Below are positions 50,638 to 59,193 of a DNA stretch of 64,000 nucleotides, one piece after another. The stretch comes from Allomuricauda sp. Its GTDB lineage: Bacteria > Bacteroidota > Bacteroidia > Flavobacteriales > Flavobacteriaceae. The notes under the pieces were generated by a model. That model saw only the letters and a list, made by a program, of their open reading frames with translations, did not search any database and had not been told where the DNA came from. The DNA is taken from positions 1-64,000 of the forward strand of contig JASBTQ010000007.1 in the NCBI GenBank assembly GCA_030148335.1, read 5' to 3'. The position numbers were made by a program, and so were the translations under genes. The number at the start of each line of letters is the position of its first letter. Positions within the stretch are counted from its first letter, which is position 1.

Positions 50638-53634
50638 TTTCAGTTCATTGAATTGGGAATATAGTTCCTGATAACGTTCCTTTTCTTCTTCTCCCGGCTT
50701 TTTGTCACTTCCTCCCAAAATGTTGTTCAGATACGATATTTGGGCCACCATCATCTGCTGGGGATAGGCTCCTTCCTCATTTTTCAGTTGTTGTAACAAT
50801 TTTTTGAGTTCCTCCAATTGAGTTTCGCCGGTCTTGTCCTTTTCCAGTTTTTTGATCTTTTCCTCCGCATCGTCCTGCAATTTTCGTGCATCGGACAATA
50901 GGTCCATCACTTTTTGTTGTAAAGCCAGTTGCTCCTTCATGTCGGATAGGGAAACATTCTCTTCCTCCAATTTGGGATCGATAAGCACCTCAAAAGATTT
51001 CTCGTACGATTGACCATCAACCGTAAGTTTGGCGGTGTAGGTGCCGGGAAGCGCCAGGGGGCCGCCCTTATAGCGTCTTCCCTTGCGCTTGTCCCAAGGC
51101 CCTTTTTGACGAAGGTCCCATTGGAACCGGTTTATGCCTTTTTTGGTTTCCAACTTGCTGTCCAAATAGACAAAAGTCATGCTAAGGCCCATGTCCTCCA
51201 CTTTCTCTTCCGTGGATTCCAGTTGGGTGGAGTCGCTTACAATAGTCGCCACTTCTTTGCCCTGTGCATCCAAAATCTGAAGGCTGACCCCTTCTTTAAC
51301 TTCTTTGGGCAAATAATAATCAATGATGACGCTCGTGGAGGGATAATTTGGAAAATCCCCACCTCCCCAAGGCGTTCTGTACCGAATGGTGTTGTCCGGT
51401 TTGAACAGAACGGGCTCATCTTTCAATTGATCCATATTTTTGTCCTGAAGGGCCGTGATGTTGTCCAATATCCAAAAACCGCGTCCCATGGTGCTCAGGA
51501 TCATATCGCCCCGAAAAAGAATGATGTCCGTGATGGGCGTCACGGGAAGGTTCTGTTGGAATTCCTTCCAGGTTTTCCCATCATCAAAGGAAATGAACAT
51601 CCCAAATTCCGTTCCTGCATACAATAATCCTTCACGAACGAGGTCTTCCCGTAGCACACGGGCGGTGTAATCCAAAGGTATGCCATTGGAGTCGGTACTG
51701 ATGAGTTCCCAGCTTTCCCCGTAATTCTCCGTTTTGTAGAAGTAGGGCTTCGGGTCTCCCAACAAATGTCGATCTACCGCCACATAGGCCTTTGCCGGAT
51801 GGAACTGGGAAGGCTCCACGGACTCCACCCTTCCTCCTTTGGGCAATTTCTTCGGGGTTACGTTTTCCCAAGTCTTGCCACCATCTTTAGTCACGGAAAT
51901 GACCCCATCGTTGGAACCGGTCCAGATGACTCCCTGGCTGATCTTGGATTCCCTGATGGAGTACAATGTGCTATAATATTCCTCTCCGGTGATATCGCGG
52001 GTAATGGGATTTCCCGAAATGACCTGTTTGTCCGGCTCGTTCGCTGTCAGATCTGGGGAAATGGTCTCCCACTGCTGTCCGCCGTTGTTCGTTTTGTGCA
52101 GGTATTGCGACCCCATATACACCACTTCGGGATTGAAGGGCGAAACATGGATGGGGGCCACCCGCTGGAAGCGATATTTCAAATCCTTTGGATTGTGTCC
52201 ATAGATATTGGACGCCCCAATGGAATACTCCCTGTCCATTCCCGTTTTCTTGCTGTACACACTGAAACGTCCCTTACAGTTGTTGTACACGATGTAATGG
52301 TTGCCGGGCATGGGAATAACCGGTCCCGTTTCGCAGCCCCCTACGTCCATCATCATCTGGGCTCCCTGCGTACCAGTGGCAGTCGGAGCCCTACTCGGGA
52401 TGGCCAAAGTGGTATTGTCCTGCTGTGCTCCGTACACCCAATAGGGATATTGATCGTCCACAGCAACTTGATAGATCTCGGCCGTGGGCTGGTTGAACTG
52501 GGTGGACCAGGTCTTGCCGCCATTGTGGGACACATTTGCCCCGCCATCATTACACTGGATCAGCAAATCTGGATTGTTAGGGTTAAGCCAGATATCGTGA
52601 TTATCACCATGCGGTACACTCATCCGATTCCAGGTCTTACCGCCATCCGTTGATTTCACCAACGGATTAGCATTGGAATAAATGATATCTGGATTGGTGG
52701 GGTCCAGTTCGATGTTGGTGTAGTAAAACGGTCTGTTCACCAAATCCTCATTGTCCGAAACGTGGGTGAACGATTTGCCTTGATCCACGGATTTGTAGAG
52801 CCCCCTATCCTCTCCCGGGGCTTCAATGACGGCATAGAGTATACGTGAATCGACTGGAGAAACCGCGAGATCGATTTTGCCAATGAGTCCTTTGGGCAAT
52901 CCTTTTTCCAGTTTTATCCAGTCTTTGCCCCCATTGATGGACTTGTAGATGCCCCCTTCACTGTTCTCTCCCCCAGAATCGATGGTCCATGGGGTACGAC
53001 GGGCCTTCCATGCCGCGGCATAGATCACGTTGGGGTTTCCGGGAAGCAGCTCCAGATCGGCAAAACCTACCTCATCAGACACGAAAAATACCTTTTCCCA
53101 ATGCTGTCCCCCATCCGTCGTTTTGAACATACCACGCTCACTGTTCGGTTTGAATGCATTGCCAATGGCCGCTACCCATACCGTATTATGGTCCGTAGGG
53201 TCTATTTCCACAGCACCGATCTGTCCCACATTTTCCAGTCCGATATGCTCCCAGGTTTCTCCTGCATCGATGGACTTATACATTCCTTTTCCTTCGATTA
53301 TATTACTGCGGATACCGTCCGACCCTGTTCCCACATACACGATGTTGGGATCGTTGACTGCCACTTCGATGGCCCCGATGGACGGTGTCTTGAAATAGCC
53401 ATCGGAAACATTGTTCCAAGTGGTGCCATAATCGTCCGTTTTCCAGACACCACCACCAGTAGCTCCCAAATAGAAGGTTCCGGGCAACATGGGGGTTCCC
53501 GTGACCGTGGTCACCCGACCTCCGCGTGACGGTCCAATGGTGCGGTATTCGAATGCCTTGAAGTCTTGCGCGACCAAAGCGCAGGTAACAAAAAATGATA
53601 GTGTAAAGTAAAAAGAGCGTAGTTGTAATCCCAT
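50620..53634 (-). CDS. Secreted VPS10/sortilin-like BNR-repeat protein
   Basis: The 1004-residue protein begins with a signal peptide (LRSFYFTLSFFVTCALVAQ) and consists of beta-propeller blades with Asp-box repeats (STDGGKTWNRM, SKDGGKTWENV-like, NNGGQQWETI), then a C-terminal Ig-like region (GINRFQWDLRQKGPWDKRKG) and a helical tail. It matches the WD40/YVTN/BNR family called VPS10 domain-containing or glycosyl hydrolase in automatic annotation. Neither a catalytic sialidase Arg triad nor a transmembrane anchor is evident. Function unknown, probably protein or glycan binding in the envelope. Confidence 0.85.
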   Translation of the reverse strand: MGLQLRSFYFTLSFFVTCALVAQDFKAFEYRTIGPSRGGRVTTVTGTPMLPGTFYLGATGGGVWKTDDYGTTWNNVSDGYFKTPSIGAIEVAVNDPNIVYVGTGSDGIRSNIIEGKGMYKSIDAGETWEHIGLENVGQIGAVEIDPTDHNTVWVAAIGNAFKPNSERGMFKTTDGGQHWEKVFFVSDEVGFADLELLPGNPNVIYAAAWKARRTPWTIDSGGENSEGGIYKSINGGKDWIKLEKGLPKGLIGKIDLAVSPVDSRILYAVIEAPGEDRGLYKSVDQGKSFTHVSDNEDLVNRPFYYTNIELDPTNPDIIYSNANPLVKSTDGGKTWNRMSVPHGDNHDIWLNPNNPDLLIQCNDGGANVSHNGGKTWSTQFNQPTAEIYQVAVDDQYPYWVYGAQQDNTTLAIPSRAPTATGTQGAQMMMDVGGCETGPVIPMPGNHYIVYNNCKGRFSVYSKKTGMDREYSIGASNIYGHNPKDLKYRFQRVAPIHVSPFNPEVVYMGSQYLHKTNNGGQQWETISPDLTANEPDKQVISGNPITRDITGEEYYSTLYSIRESKISQGVIWTGSNDGVISVTKDGGKTWENVTPKKLPKGGRVESVEPSQFHPAKAYVAVDRHLLGDPKPYFYKTENYGESWELISTDSNGIPLDYTARVLREDLVREGLLYAGTEFGMFISFDDGKTWKEFQQNLPVTPITDIILFRGDMILSTMGRGFWILDNITALQDKNMDQLKDEPVLFKPDNTIRYRTPWGGGDFPNYPSTSVIIDYYLPKEVKEGVSLQILDAQGKEVATIVSDSTQLESTEEKVEDMGLSMTFVYLDSKLETKKGINRFQWDLRQKGPWDKRKGRRYKGGPLALPGTYTAKLTVDGQSYEKSFEVLIDPKLEEENVSLSDMKEQLALQQKVMDLLSDARKLQDDAEEKIKKLEKDKTGETQLEELKKLLQQLKNEEGAYPQQMMVAQISYLNNILGGSDKKPGEEEKERYQELYSQFNELKQKAGI

Positions 53635-53837
53635 GGGTCAGTTAAAGTTGTTCGATTCTGACCAAATCTAATAAATACAATGGAATAAGTCATCCTAAGG
53701 ACACAATCATTCTGCTTTGCCGCTTCCAAGAGGCACAAAACGGTTGATTTTTCAGAACCAATCTGTCCAATGGATGAAATCAAACATACCTATCATCTGA
53801 TGCCATAACAATTATCCACGTTCCTCCGACACCATGT

Positions 53838-54464
53838 TCAATAGGATAGCCCCGGAGTCCGATGAAGATACTGGTCGGTTTTTAGCTGTGATAGAACAAA
53901 CATGGCTATGTCCGCTTTTGAGATTTTCAACTTTATCGATCTATCGTCCGCTGAAAAACCATGTTTGAACTGCCCTGTGGCATCCCCATCCGTAAAGGCA
54001 CCGGGACGCACTATGGTCCAGTCAAGGCCACTTTCCATCACATATTTCTCCTGGGCCTGATGATCTTGGTAAGCATCCTTCAAAAGAAAACCGAACATGA
54101 GGTATTTCCAAAAGAAGTCCAAATTGCCCCTACTATCACCAGCACCCAACGTACTCTGTACAATAAGCCGCTTGACCCCTGTCTTTTTCATGGCCTGGAT
54201 AATATGAAAAGTGCCTTCCGATCTTATGTTTCCCTTTCTTCCAGCTCCCAAGGCACATATAACGGCGTCTTGCCCATCAATGGCGTCCTCCACCACTCTA
54301 TCATCAAGGACATCACCTTCACAGATCTTGAGATTTTTATGCCCGACTTCGTTCAATTTAGCTTTGTCCCTGGTAAATGCGGTGATGGTGTGTCCCAACG
54401 CCAGACCCTGATGCACGAGATGCTGACCCACATTGCCAGTGGCCCCAAAAATGACAACTTTCAT
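53838..54464 (-). CDS. NAD(P)-binding SDR/NmrA-like protein
   Basis: The 208-residue atypical short-chain dehydrogenase has the Rossmann motif VIFGATGNVGQHLV at the N-terminus, VICALGAGRKGN, and LDWTIVRPGAFTDG, typical of NAD(P)H-binding/NmrA-like proteins (PF13460). The usual catalytic Tyr-x3-Lys is not evident (a QAQEKYVMESG helix is present instead). It may sense redox state or reduce small quinones. It stands alone between the VPS10-like and cupin genes. Confidence 0.85.
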   Translation of the reverse strand: MKVVIFGATGNVGQHLVHQGLALGHTITAFTRDKAKLNEVGHKNLKICEGDVLDDRVVEDAIDGQDAVICALGAGRKGNIRSEGTFHIIQAMKKTGVKRLIVQSTLGAGDSRGNLDFFWKYLMFGFLLKDAYQDHQAQEKYVMESGLDWTIVRPGAFTDGDATGQFKHGFSADDRSIKLKISKADIAMFVLSQLKTDQYLHRTPGLSY

Positions 54465-54613
54465 GATTCGTTTGTGATTTGATTTCTTGATTTGATGAAT
54501 AAACTCTACGTGCTGTCAAAGCTAGATTTTGGCAGTTTGAAATAATAGAAGAAAAGCGACAGCTTCGTATTATTTGTATTTGGGACTTACACTTTTCAAC
54601 TACCCAGCCATAC

Positions 54614-54967
54614 CTATAGAATCTCTACCTCTTGAGGAATGTTCAGCATCAGTTCGCACCCGTTCTCCGAAGTCACCCCATGTTTGTAGTCCTTTGGGGT
54701 GTAGAGGTAATCGCCCGCTTCCAAAAAGGCCTCGTTGACCCTGCAACTCCCTTTCATCACAAACAGTTCTTCCCCTCCGGGGTGGTTGTGGTACGGATAG
54801 GAGGCTCCTGGTTCGAATTTCAACAAAATGGACGGGGAGCGGTGGGTGGCCTCATCAAAGCGTAGCGATTTCACCCATACACCTTCATAGTGCTTCCCGT
54901 TTTCAATAAGGGGTTGCCACTCCATTTTGTGACTGTTCACGATGTAATCGAAAATGTCTGTACTCAT
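54614..54967 (-). CDS. Cupin domain protein (ChrR-like)
   Basis: I use the Met at 54967. The 117-residue protein has the cupin core: YPYHNHPGGEELFVMKG carries the metal-binding HxH and Glu, and DYLYTPKDYKHGV the third His. This is the ChrR/anti-ECFsigma-type cupin pattern. The family includes dioxygenases, isomerases and sensor domains. No neighbour indicates its substrate. Monocistronic as far as visible. Confidence 0.85.
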   Translation of the reverse strand: MSTDIFDYIVNSHKMEWQPLIENGKHYEGVWVKSLRFDEATHRSPSILLKFEPGASYPYHNHPGGEELFVMKGSCRVNEAFLEAGDYLYTPKDYKHGVTSENGCELMLNIPQEVEIL

Positions 54968-55065
54968 AATTCTGATCTTTAATTTATTATGGTACAAATG
55001 TATGGGGCGGTGCTACCCCAAAGAATAGAAGATCTTGGGAAAAGGATGTAAGATTTCATCCCACA

Positions 55066-55932
55066 TCAATCCTCTTCCGGAAAAAGGAGTTTTTTGGCAT
55101 TCCCATACCGTATTTTCTGTTTTTCTTCAGGGGTCAGGTCCAATCGGTCCAAAGCATCGGTGGCTTGCTTCAGGGTAAACTGTGGAAAATCAGAACCCAA
55201 CAAAATATTGTCCATGCCCACATTGCGCATGGTCCAGACAAACTCCTCTTCCAAAGGAGAACCGGCCATAAGAACCAAAGTGGCCGAAATGTCAAAATAA
55301 ATGTTGTTCCCCAACAACCCTTCCGCAGTCCTAGCCAAGGGAAGTATGTTCCAGAACCGAAAGTCCATCCCACCCATATGCGCAAAAATGAAATTGGTCT
55401 TAGGGCATCGCAAGGCCAAATCGAACAGTTTTTGGCAATCGCCGGGTACAATGCTGGCATTGTCCATCAAAATGGCAACTCCCAGTTCCCCTGCTTTTTT
55501 GCACAATGCAGTGACTCTCTCATCGGTAACATCAAAATCCATACTGTTCTTGTGCGGATGCAGTTTGATGACCTTCACCCCAAGTCCTGCAATGCGTTCC
55601 AGTTCGGCCATGGCTGCTTCACCGTCAAAAGGATGCACCGAGCAAATGGGCAAAAGGGGATATTCTTTGGAAAGCGCGATGAGCTCGTCGTTCTTGCGTT
55701 TTGTTTCTTCCAGTTTTCCCTGCATTGCCATGTGGATGCCCCCAAATTTTGTGATGGTACCCCCAGAGGATTCCACTTCTTCCAAATAAGTTTTAACAGA
55801 TGTTTCGCCTTCCCAAATATGGACATGGCCATCAAAAATGGGCTCTTGGGACAGTAAGGGGATGGAAATGAGCATAAAGGCAGATGCTGCGATATACCTT
55901 ATCATTTTAGATTTTGTGCTGATTGATTCCAT
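55066..55932 (-). CDS. Secreted amidohydrolase (TIM-barrel)
   Basis: After a signal peptide (IRYIAASAFMLISIPLLSQ; the Met at 55905 is an alternative start) comes a metal-dependent amidohydrolase_2 domain: FDGHVHIWEG (HxH), VKLHPHKNSMDFD, FIFAHMGGMDF (His) and LLGSDFPQFT (Asp). The family includes decarboxylases and lactonases. It lies 11 bp after an AraC regulator that probably controls it. Periplasmic location is expected. No specific substrate can be named. Confidence 0.88.
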   Translation of the reverse strand: MESISTKSKMIRYIAASAFMLISIPLLSQEPIFDGHVHIWEGETSVKTYLEEVESSGGTITKFGGIHMAMQGKLEETKRKNDELIALSKEYPLLPICSVHPFDGEAAMAELERIAGLGVKVIKLHPHKNSMDFDVTDERVTALCKKAGELGVAILMDNASIVPGDCQKLFDLALRCPKTNFIFAHMGGMDFRFWNILPLARTAEGLLGNNIYFDISATLVLMAGSPLEEEFVWTMRNVGMDNILLGSDFPQFTLKQATDALDRLDLTPEEKQKIRYGNAKKLLFPEED

Positions 55933-55943
55933 TTGTATTTTGT

Positions 55944-56738
55944 TTAAATGAGGGCATATCGTGTTTGATAGGCTTTGGGGGATTGCCCAGTGTGTTTCTT
56001 GAAAAAGTTGGAAAAATAGAACGGGTCTGAAAATCCCAATTGGAAGGCCACTTCCTTGACGATCAGTTTCTCATAGGTCAACAATCGCTTAGCTTCGGAA
56101 ACGAGGAGCCCATAAATGACATTTTGGGCCGTCTTGCCCGTATGCAGTTTGGCCAGTTCGTTCAACTTGGCCTCCGTAGTGTCCAATAGTTCCGCAAAGC
56201 GTGCCACAGGATGGTTCAGCTCAAAGTTGGAACGCACCGATTCCAAAAACTTCAGAAATAGGGCGTCCGGTTTCCAAATTTCATCTCCCCTCGCAATCTT
56301 GCTCCGATTGATCTCCACCAAGATCAATTCAATCCTCGAATGGATGGAGATCAAGTGCTGATAGGGCTCATCTTTCAACTCTGTCCCAATGGTGTCCAAT
56401 TGATCCGCCACCAATTTAGGATCGCTCACGGGAATGACCTCGTTCATTGCAAAATGACAGAACAGTCCGTTTTGGAAGATAAGTTCGATATCACTGTCCG
56501 TTTTGCAGAAAAAATCAAGGGTAAACTCCAAAATATGGCCCTCCGCGCCATCAAACTGCTTAACGTAATGGACTTGGCCCGAAGTGATGGTCAGCACCGA
56601 TCTGGGTAGCAACACCAGTTCTTTTTCATCCACTACCACCTGTAACTGTCCTGATGAACAATAAATCAGTACATATTTCATCAACCGTCTGGGAACGTCA
56701 ATGTCCTTATTTTGTTCAAAAGTTTGTAGGCTTACCAC
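55944..56738 (-). CDS. AraC family transcriptional regulator
   Basis: The 264-residue protein has an N-terminal cupin-like sensing domain (YCSSGQLQVVVDEKELVLLP) and a C-terminal double HTH (LDTTEAKLNELAKLHTGKTA and VKEVAFQLGFSDPFYFSNFF). It is followed after 11 bp by the amidohydrolase gene, which it likely regulates. The ligand is unknown. Its own upstream neighbour is a possible 68-codon ORF. Confidence 0.88.
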   Translation of the reverse strand: MVSLQTFEQNKDIDVPRRLMKYVLIYCSSGQLQVVVDEKELVLLPRSVLTITSGQVHYVKQFDGAEGHILEFTLDFFCKTDSDIELIFQNGLFCHFAMNEVIPVSDPKLVADQLDTIGTELKDEPYQHLISIHSRIELILVEINRSKIARGDEIWKPDALFLKFLESVRSNFELNHPVARFAELLDTTEAKLNELAKLHTGKTAQNVIYGLLVSEAKRLLTYEKLIVKEVAFQLGFSDPFYFSNFFKKHTGQSPKAYQTRYALI

Positions 56739-56739
56739 G

Positions 56740-56946
56740 TCAATTCAAGTTTTCCATAAATTTACGCCATTTGATCGATAGCTTTTCGGGATAGCTCCAA
56801 AACAAAATTGGGCACGCACATGAACCTCTGCCATTTGCGCCATTGGGAAACAAATAGGACCAAATTGAATATTCCGATTGGGCTTCTATCACATGGTACC
56901 GTATTTCTTTGATTTTGAATTTCGGCTCCATAAAAAAAAGTCTCAA
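56740..56946 (-). CDS. Possible small ORF between SRPBCC and AraC genes
   Basis: This 68-codon frame starts 2 bp after the SRPBCC stop and ends 1 bp before the AraC start. The fit is striking, but the sequence (RLFFMEPKFKIKEIRYHVIE, then GRGSCACPILFWSYPEKLS) resembles no family I recognise. Another frame (56762-57046) is also open here, so this may be chance. Low confidence. Confidence 0.25.
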   Translation of the reverse strand: MRLFFMEPKFKIKEIRYHVIEAQSEYSIWSYLFPNGANGRGSCACPILFWSYPEKLSIKWRKFMENLN

Positions 56947-56948
56947 AA

Positions 56949-57365
56949 TCAGCCTTTGTAATTTTCTGCATATAATTTAAAGCTTTCCAGCACGGACCGG
57001 CAAAACTCCTGCTGAAGATCAATGGGGTCATTGTGCTGTGGATCAAAGGTTTCGATGATCTCTACCATTTTGCCCAATGATCTAAAAGCTATCTCTGTGC
57101 TTCTACCATCATCCAATGATTGGGACAGCAACTCATAGGGCAACACTTTTCGGTAAGTTCCCTTATGATCGAAGGAAAGTTCGCCGTCCAAGGATTCCAT
57201 CCTAAAATTGAAGGTCCCTTTGTTTCGCACATCGTTCTCGACATGGGTTGTGTGCCATCCATCAATTGTATTGTTCCACTGCTTGATGTGTTTGGGATCC
57301 GTCCAAAGGTCCCATACCATTACAAGTGGCACCTTTACTTGGATTGTAATCTGTATCTTTTCCAT
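56949..57365 (-). CDS. SRPBCC (AHSA1-like) domain protein
   Basis: The start at 57365 (MEKIQITIQVKVPLVMVWDLW) gives a 138-residue START/SRPBCC fold; the track's longer start adds an unrelated 30 residues. Family features are the N-terminal beta-helix VKVPLVMVWDLWTDPKHIKQW, the central GTFNFRMESLDGELSFDHKG and the C-terminal helix QEFCRSVLESFKLYAENY. Members bind hydrophobic ligands; several act with Hsp90 in eukaryotes (AHSA1). It precedes the AraC/amidohydrolase genes on the same strand. Confidence 0.85.
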   Translation of the reverse strand: MEKIQITIQVKVPLVMVWDLWTDPKHIKQWNNTIDGWHTTHVENDVRNKGTFNFRMESLDGELSFDHKGTYRKVLPYELLSQSLDDGRSTEIAFRSLGKMVEIIETFDPQHNDPIDLQQEFCRSVLESFKLYAENYKG

Positions 57366-57530
57366 GGTCGTTAAAACTTTATGGGACAAAGTTGGCAAGG
57401 ATTTGGGAAACCAAGAGGGTGCAAAAACGGATGTTAAGCGGGGTAGTTCCGCCAAATTCGATTTCCGATAGATGTGAGTGGGCCAAATAATTTTCCATTG
57501 ACCTTATCCTGCCCAATACCAATAGGCCCA

Positions 57531-58520
57531 TTATCGATTTTGATCTACCATTTCATTGTTGTAACGGACCTTATAGTCCAAAGGGGTCAATCCGGTAACT
57601 TTTCTGAACACTTCCCGAAATGCCTTTTCGTCCGAGTACCCTACTTCGTACATCACTTCATTGATGGCTTTACGTGTGGTTTCGAACTCTTTTTTGGCCA
57701 TCTCCATTTTCACCCTCTGTATGTAGTTCAGAGGGGTGTTCCCCGTAGCTTTGATGAATCTCCTATCGAACTGTCTCCTAGTGACCGGAAATTTTTCGGA
57801 TAGGGACGAAATGGAAATTTTTTCCCTCACGTTGTCTTCAATGTAGGCCTGGGCCTGCTTTACCAGTTCGTCACCGTGCATCTTTTGGCCTTTGAAAATA
57901 ATAAACGGGGACTGGCTCTGTCGATCCATTTCGATTTGGAACACTTTGGAGCAGAAAATTGCCGTCTCACGATCATAGTACTTCTCCACCAAGTAGATCA
58001 TCAAGTTCAAAAAGGAATAAGCTCCCCCATTGGTATAGATCCCATCCTCATCGGTGATCAGCTTATCTGGCCGTATGTTGACTCCGGGAAACCTTTTCTT
58101 TAAGTTTGTCGATGCCGCCCAATGCGTGGAACAGGTCTTTCCATTCAACAGACCGGCCGCTGCCAAAAGAAATGCCCCTGTGCAGATGCTCGCTATTTCC
58201 GAACCCTTCATATACTGTTCCCTGAGCCAATGGATAAGGTTTTGGTTGTCTTCCAAGGCCTTTTCATGATTATGGTTGAGCGATGGAACAATGATAAGGT
58301 CGGTCTTTGTCATTGTTGATATACTAGCGCCGGGCCTGGCACAGAACAATCCATCATAGAAATCCACCTCTTTGGAGGTCCCCACCAAACTGATATGGAA
58401 CACTTTCTTCTTGCCTCTCCCCTCCCAATGGCCATTTGCCCTGGAGAAAATTTTATAGGGACCTACTATACTGCTAAGATTGTTCTCGCCCTCGGGCACC
58501 AATATGGCCAACTGTTTCAT
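57531..58520 (-). CDS. GlxA family AraC regulator with DJ-1/PfpI domain
   Basis: The 329-residue protein has an N-terminal DJ-1/PfpI domain with the nucleophile elbow ASICTGAFLLAAAG, and a C-terminal AraC HTH (ISISSLSEKFPVTRRQFDRR and INEVMYEVGYSDEKAFREVF). Such proteins regulate choline/glycine-betaine or stress genes in some bacteria. The target is unknown here; a START-like gene is divergent (58699). A promoter-like TACTTTTG (58612-58619) faces the other way. Confidence 0.9.
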   Translation of the reverse strand: MKQLAILVPEGENNLSSIVGPYKIFSRANGHWEGRGKKKVFHISLVGTSKEVDFYDGLFCARPGASISTMTKTDLIIVPSLNHNHEKALEDNQNLIHWLREQYMKGSEIASICTGAFLLAAAGLLNGKTCSTHWAASTNLKKRFPGVNIRPDKLITDEDGIYTNGGAYSFLNLMIYLVEKYYDRETAIFCSKVFQIEMDRQSQSPFIIFKGQKMHGDELVKQAQAYIEDNVREKISISSLSEKFPVTRRQFDRRFIKATGNTPLNYIQRVKMEMAKKEFETTRKAINEVMYEVGYSDEKAFREVFRKVTGLTPLDYKVRYNNEMVDQNR

Positions 58521-58611
58521 TTTGTCTTTTCGTAAAGATATTATGATCCCATGTCCAAATCAACCTGTCACAAAGTCTATATTACAACCTTCCCCCCTTG
58601 TTTATGGATAT

Positions 58612-58619
58612 TACTTTTG
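58612..58619 (+). promoter_or_regulatory. -7 element TACTTTTG for SRPBCC gene
   Basis: TACTTTTG matches TAnnTTTG on plus; transcription would begin near 58626, about 73 nt before the ATG. No clear -33 TTTG is at the ideal distance. Confidence 0.4.
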
Positions 58620-58698
58620 AGTTCAAGGATGGTTCGGGAGAAAAGAACCATCAAATTGATATAACAACGAACAGATTTTTAACCAAAACAAGCAAAAA

Positions 58699-59157
58699 AT
58701 GACAGATATTATCCATAGGGTGGGCATCAAGGCCCCGGTTTCAGAAGTTTATAAGGCATTGGCATCGGTCGAAGGGATAGCGGATTGGTGGACCCAAGCA
58801 ACTTCGGGGACATCTGCGGTGGGAAAAACAATACGGGTTCGCTTTGAATCAAGGGAAGGGGAAGAAATTGGCAGTATGGACATGATCGTCAAGGTCCTTG
58901 ATTCCGATAAAAAAGTACATTGGCACTTTACCGAGGGTCCCGAGGAATGGATAGGTACGGATGCGACGTTCGACCTACATGTCGAAGGGGATCATACCAT
59001 TGTTCTTTTTGGCCACAGGAACTGGCGCGAGGCGGTTGAATTCACTGCGCACTGCAGTATGAAATGGGCCGTGTTTTTATTGAGCCTCAAAGAACTGGTC
59101 GAAACCGGCAAAGGTAGGCCCTCCCCCAATGATGCCAAGATAGACAACTGGAATTAG
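58699..59157 (+). CDS. SRPBCC (AHSA1-like) domain protein
   Basis: The 152-residue START-like protein opens with DIIHRVGIKAPVSEVYKALA, has the central KKVHWHFTEGPEEWIGTDATF and ends with a long helix (FTAHCSMKWAVFLLSLKELVE), the usual SRPBCC ligand-binding fold. It is divergent from the GlxA-type regulator, which may control it. It is not closely similar to the 56949 SRPBCC protein. The ligand is unknown. Confidence 0.88.
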   Translation: MTDIIHRVGIKAPVSEVYKALASVEGIADWWTQATSGTSAVGKTIRVRFESREGEEIGSMDMIVKVLDSDKKVHWHFTEGPEEWIGTDATFDLHVEGDHTIVLFGHRNWREAVEFTAHCSMKWAVFLLSLKELVETGKGRPSPNDAKIDNWN

Positions 59158-59193
59158 TTCCCTTTTTATTTCCATTGAGGGGAAAGATCCCTA

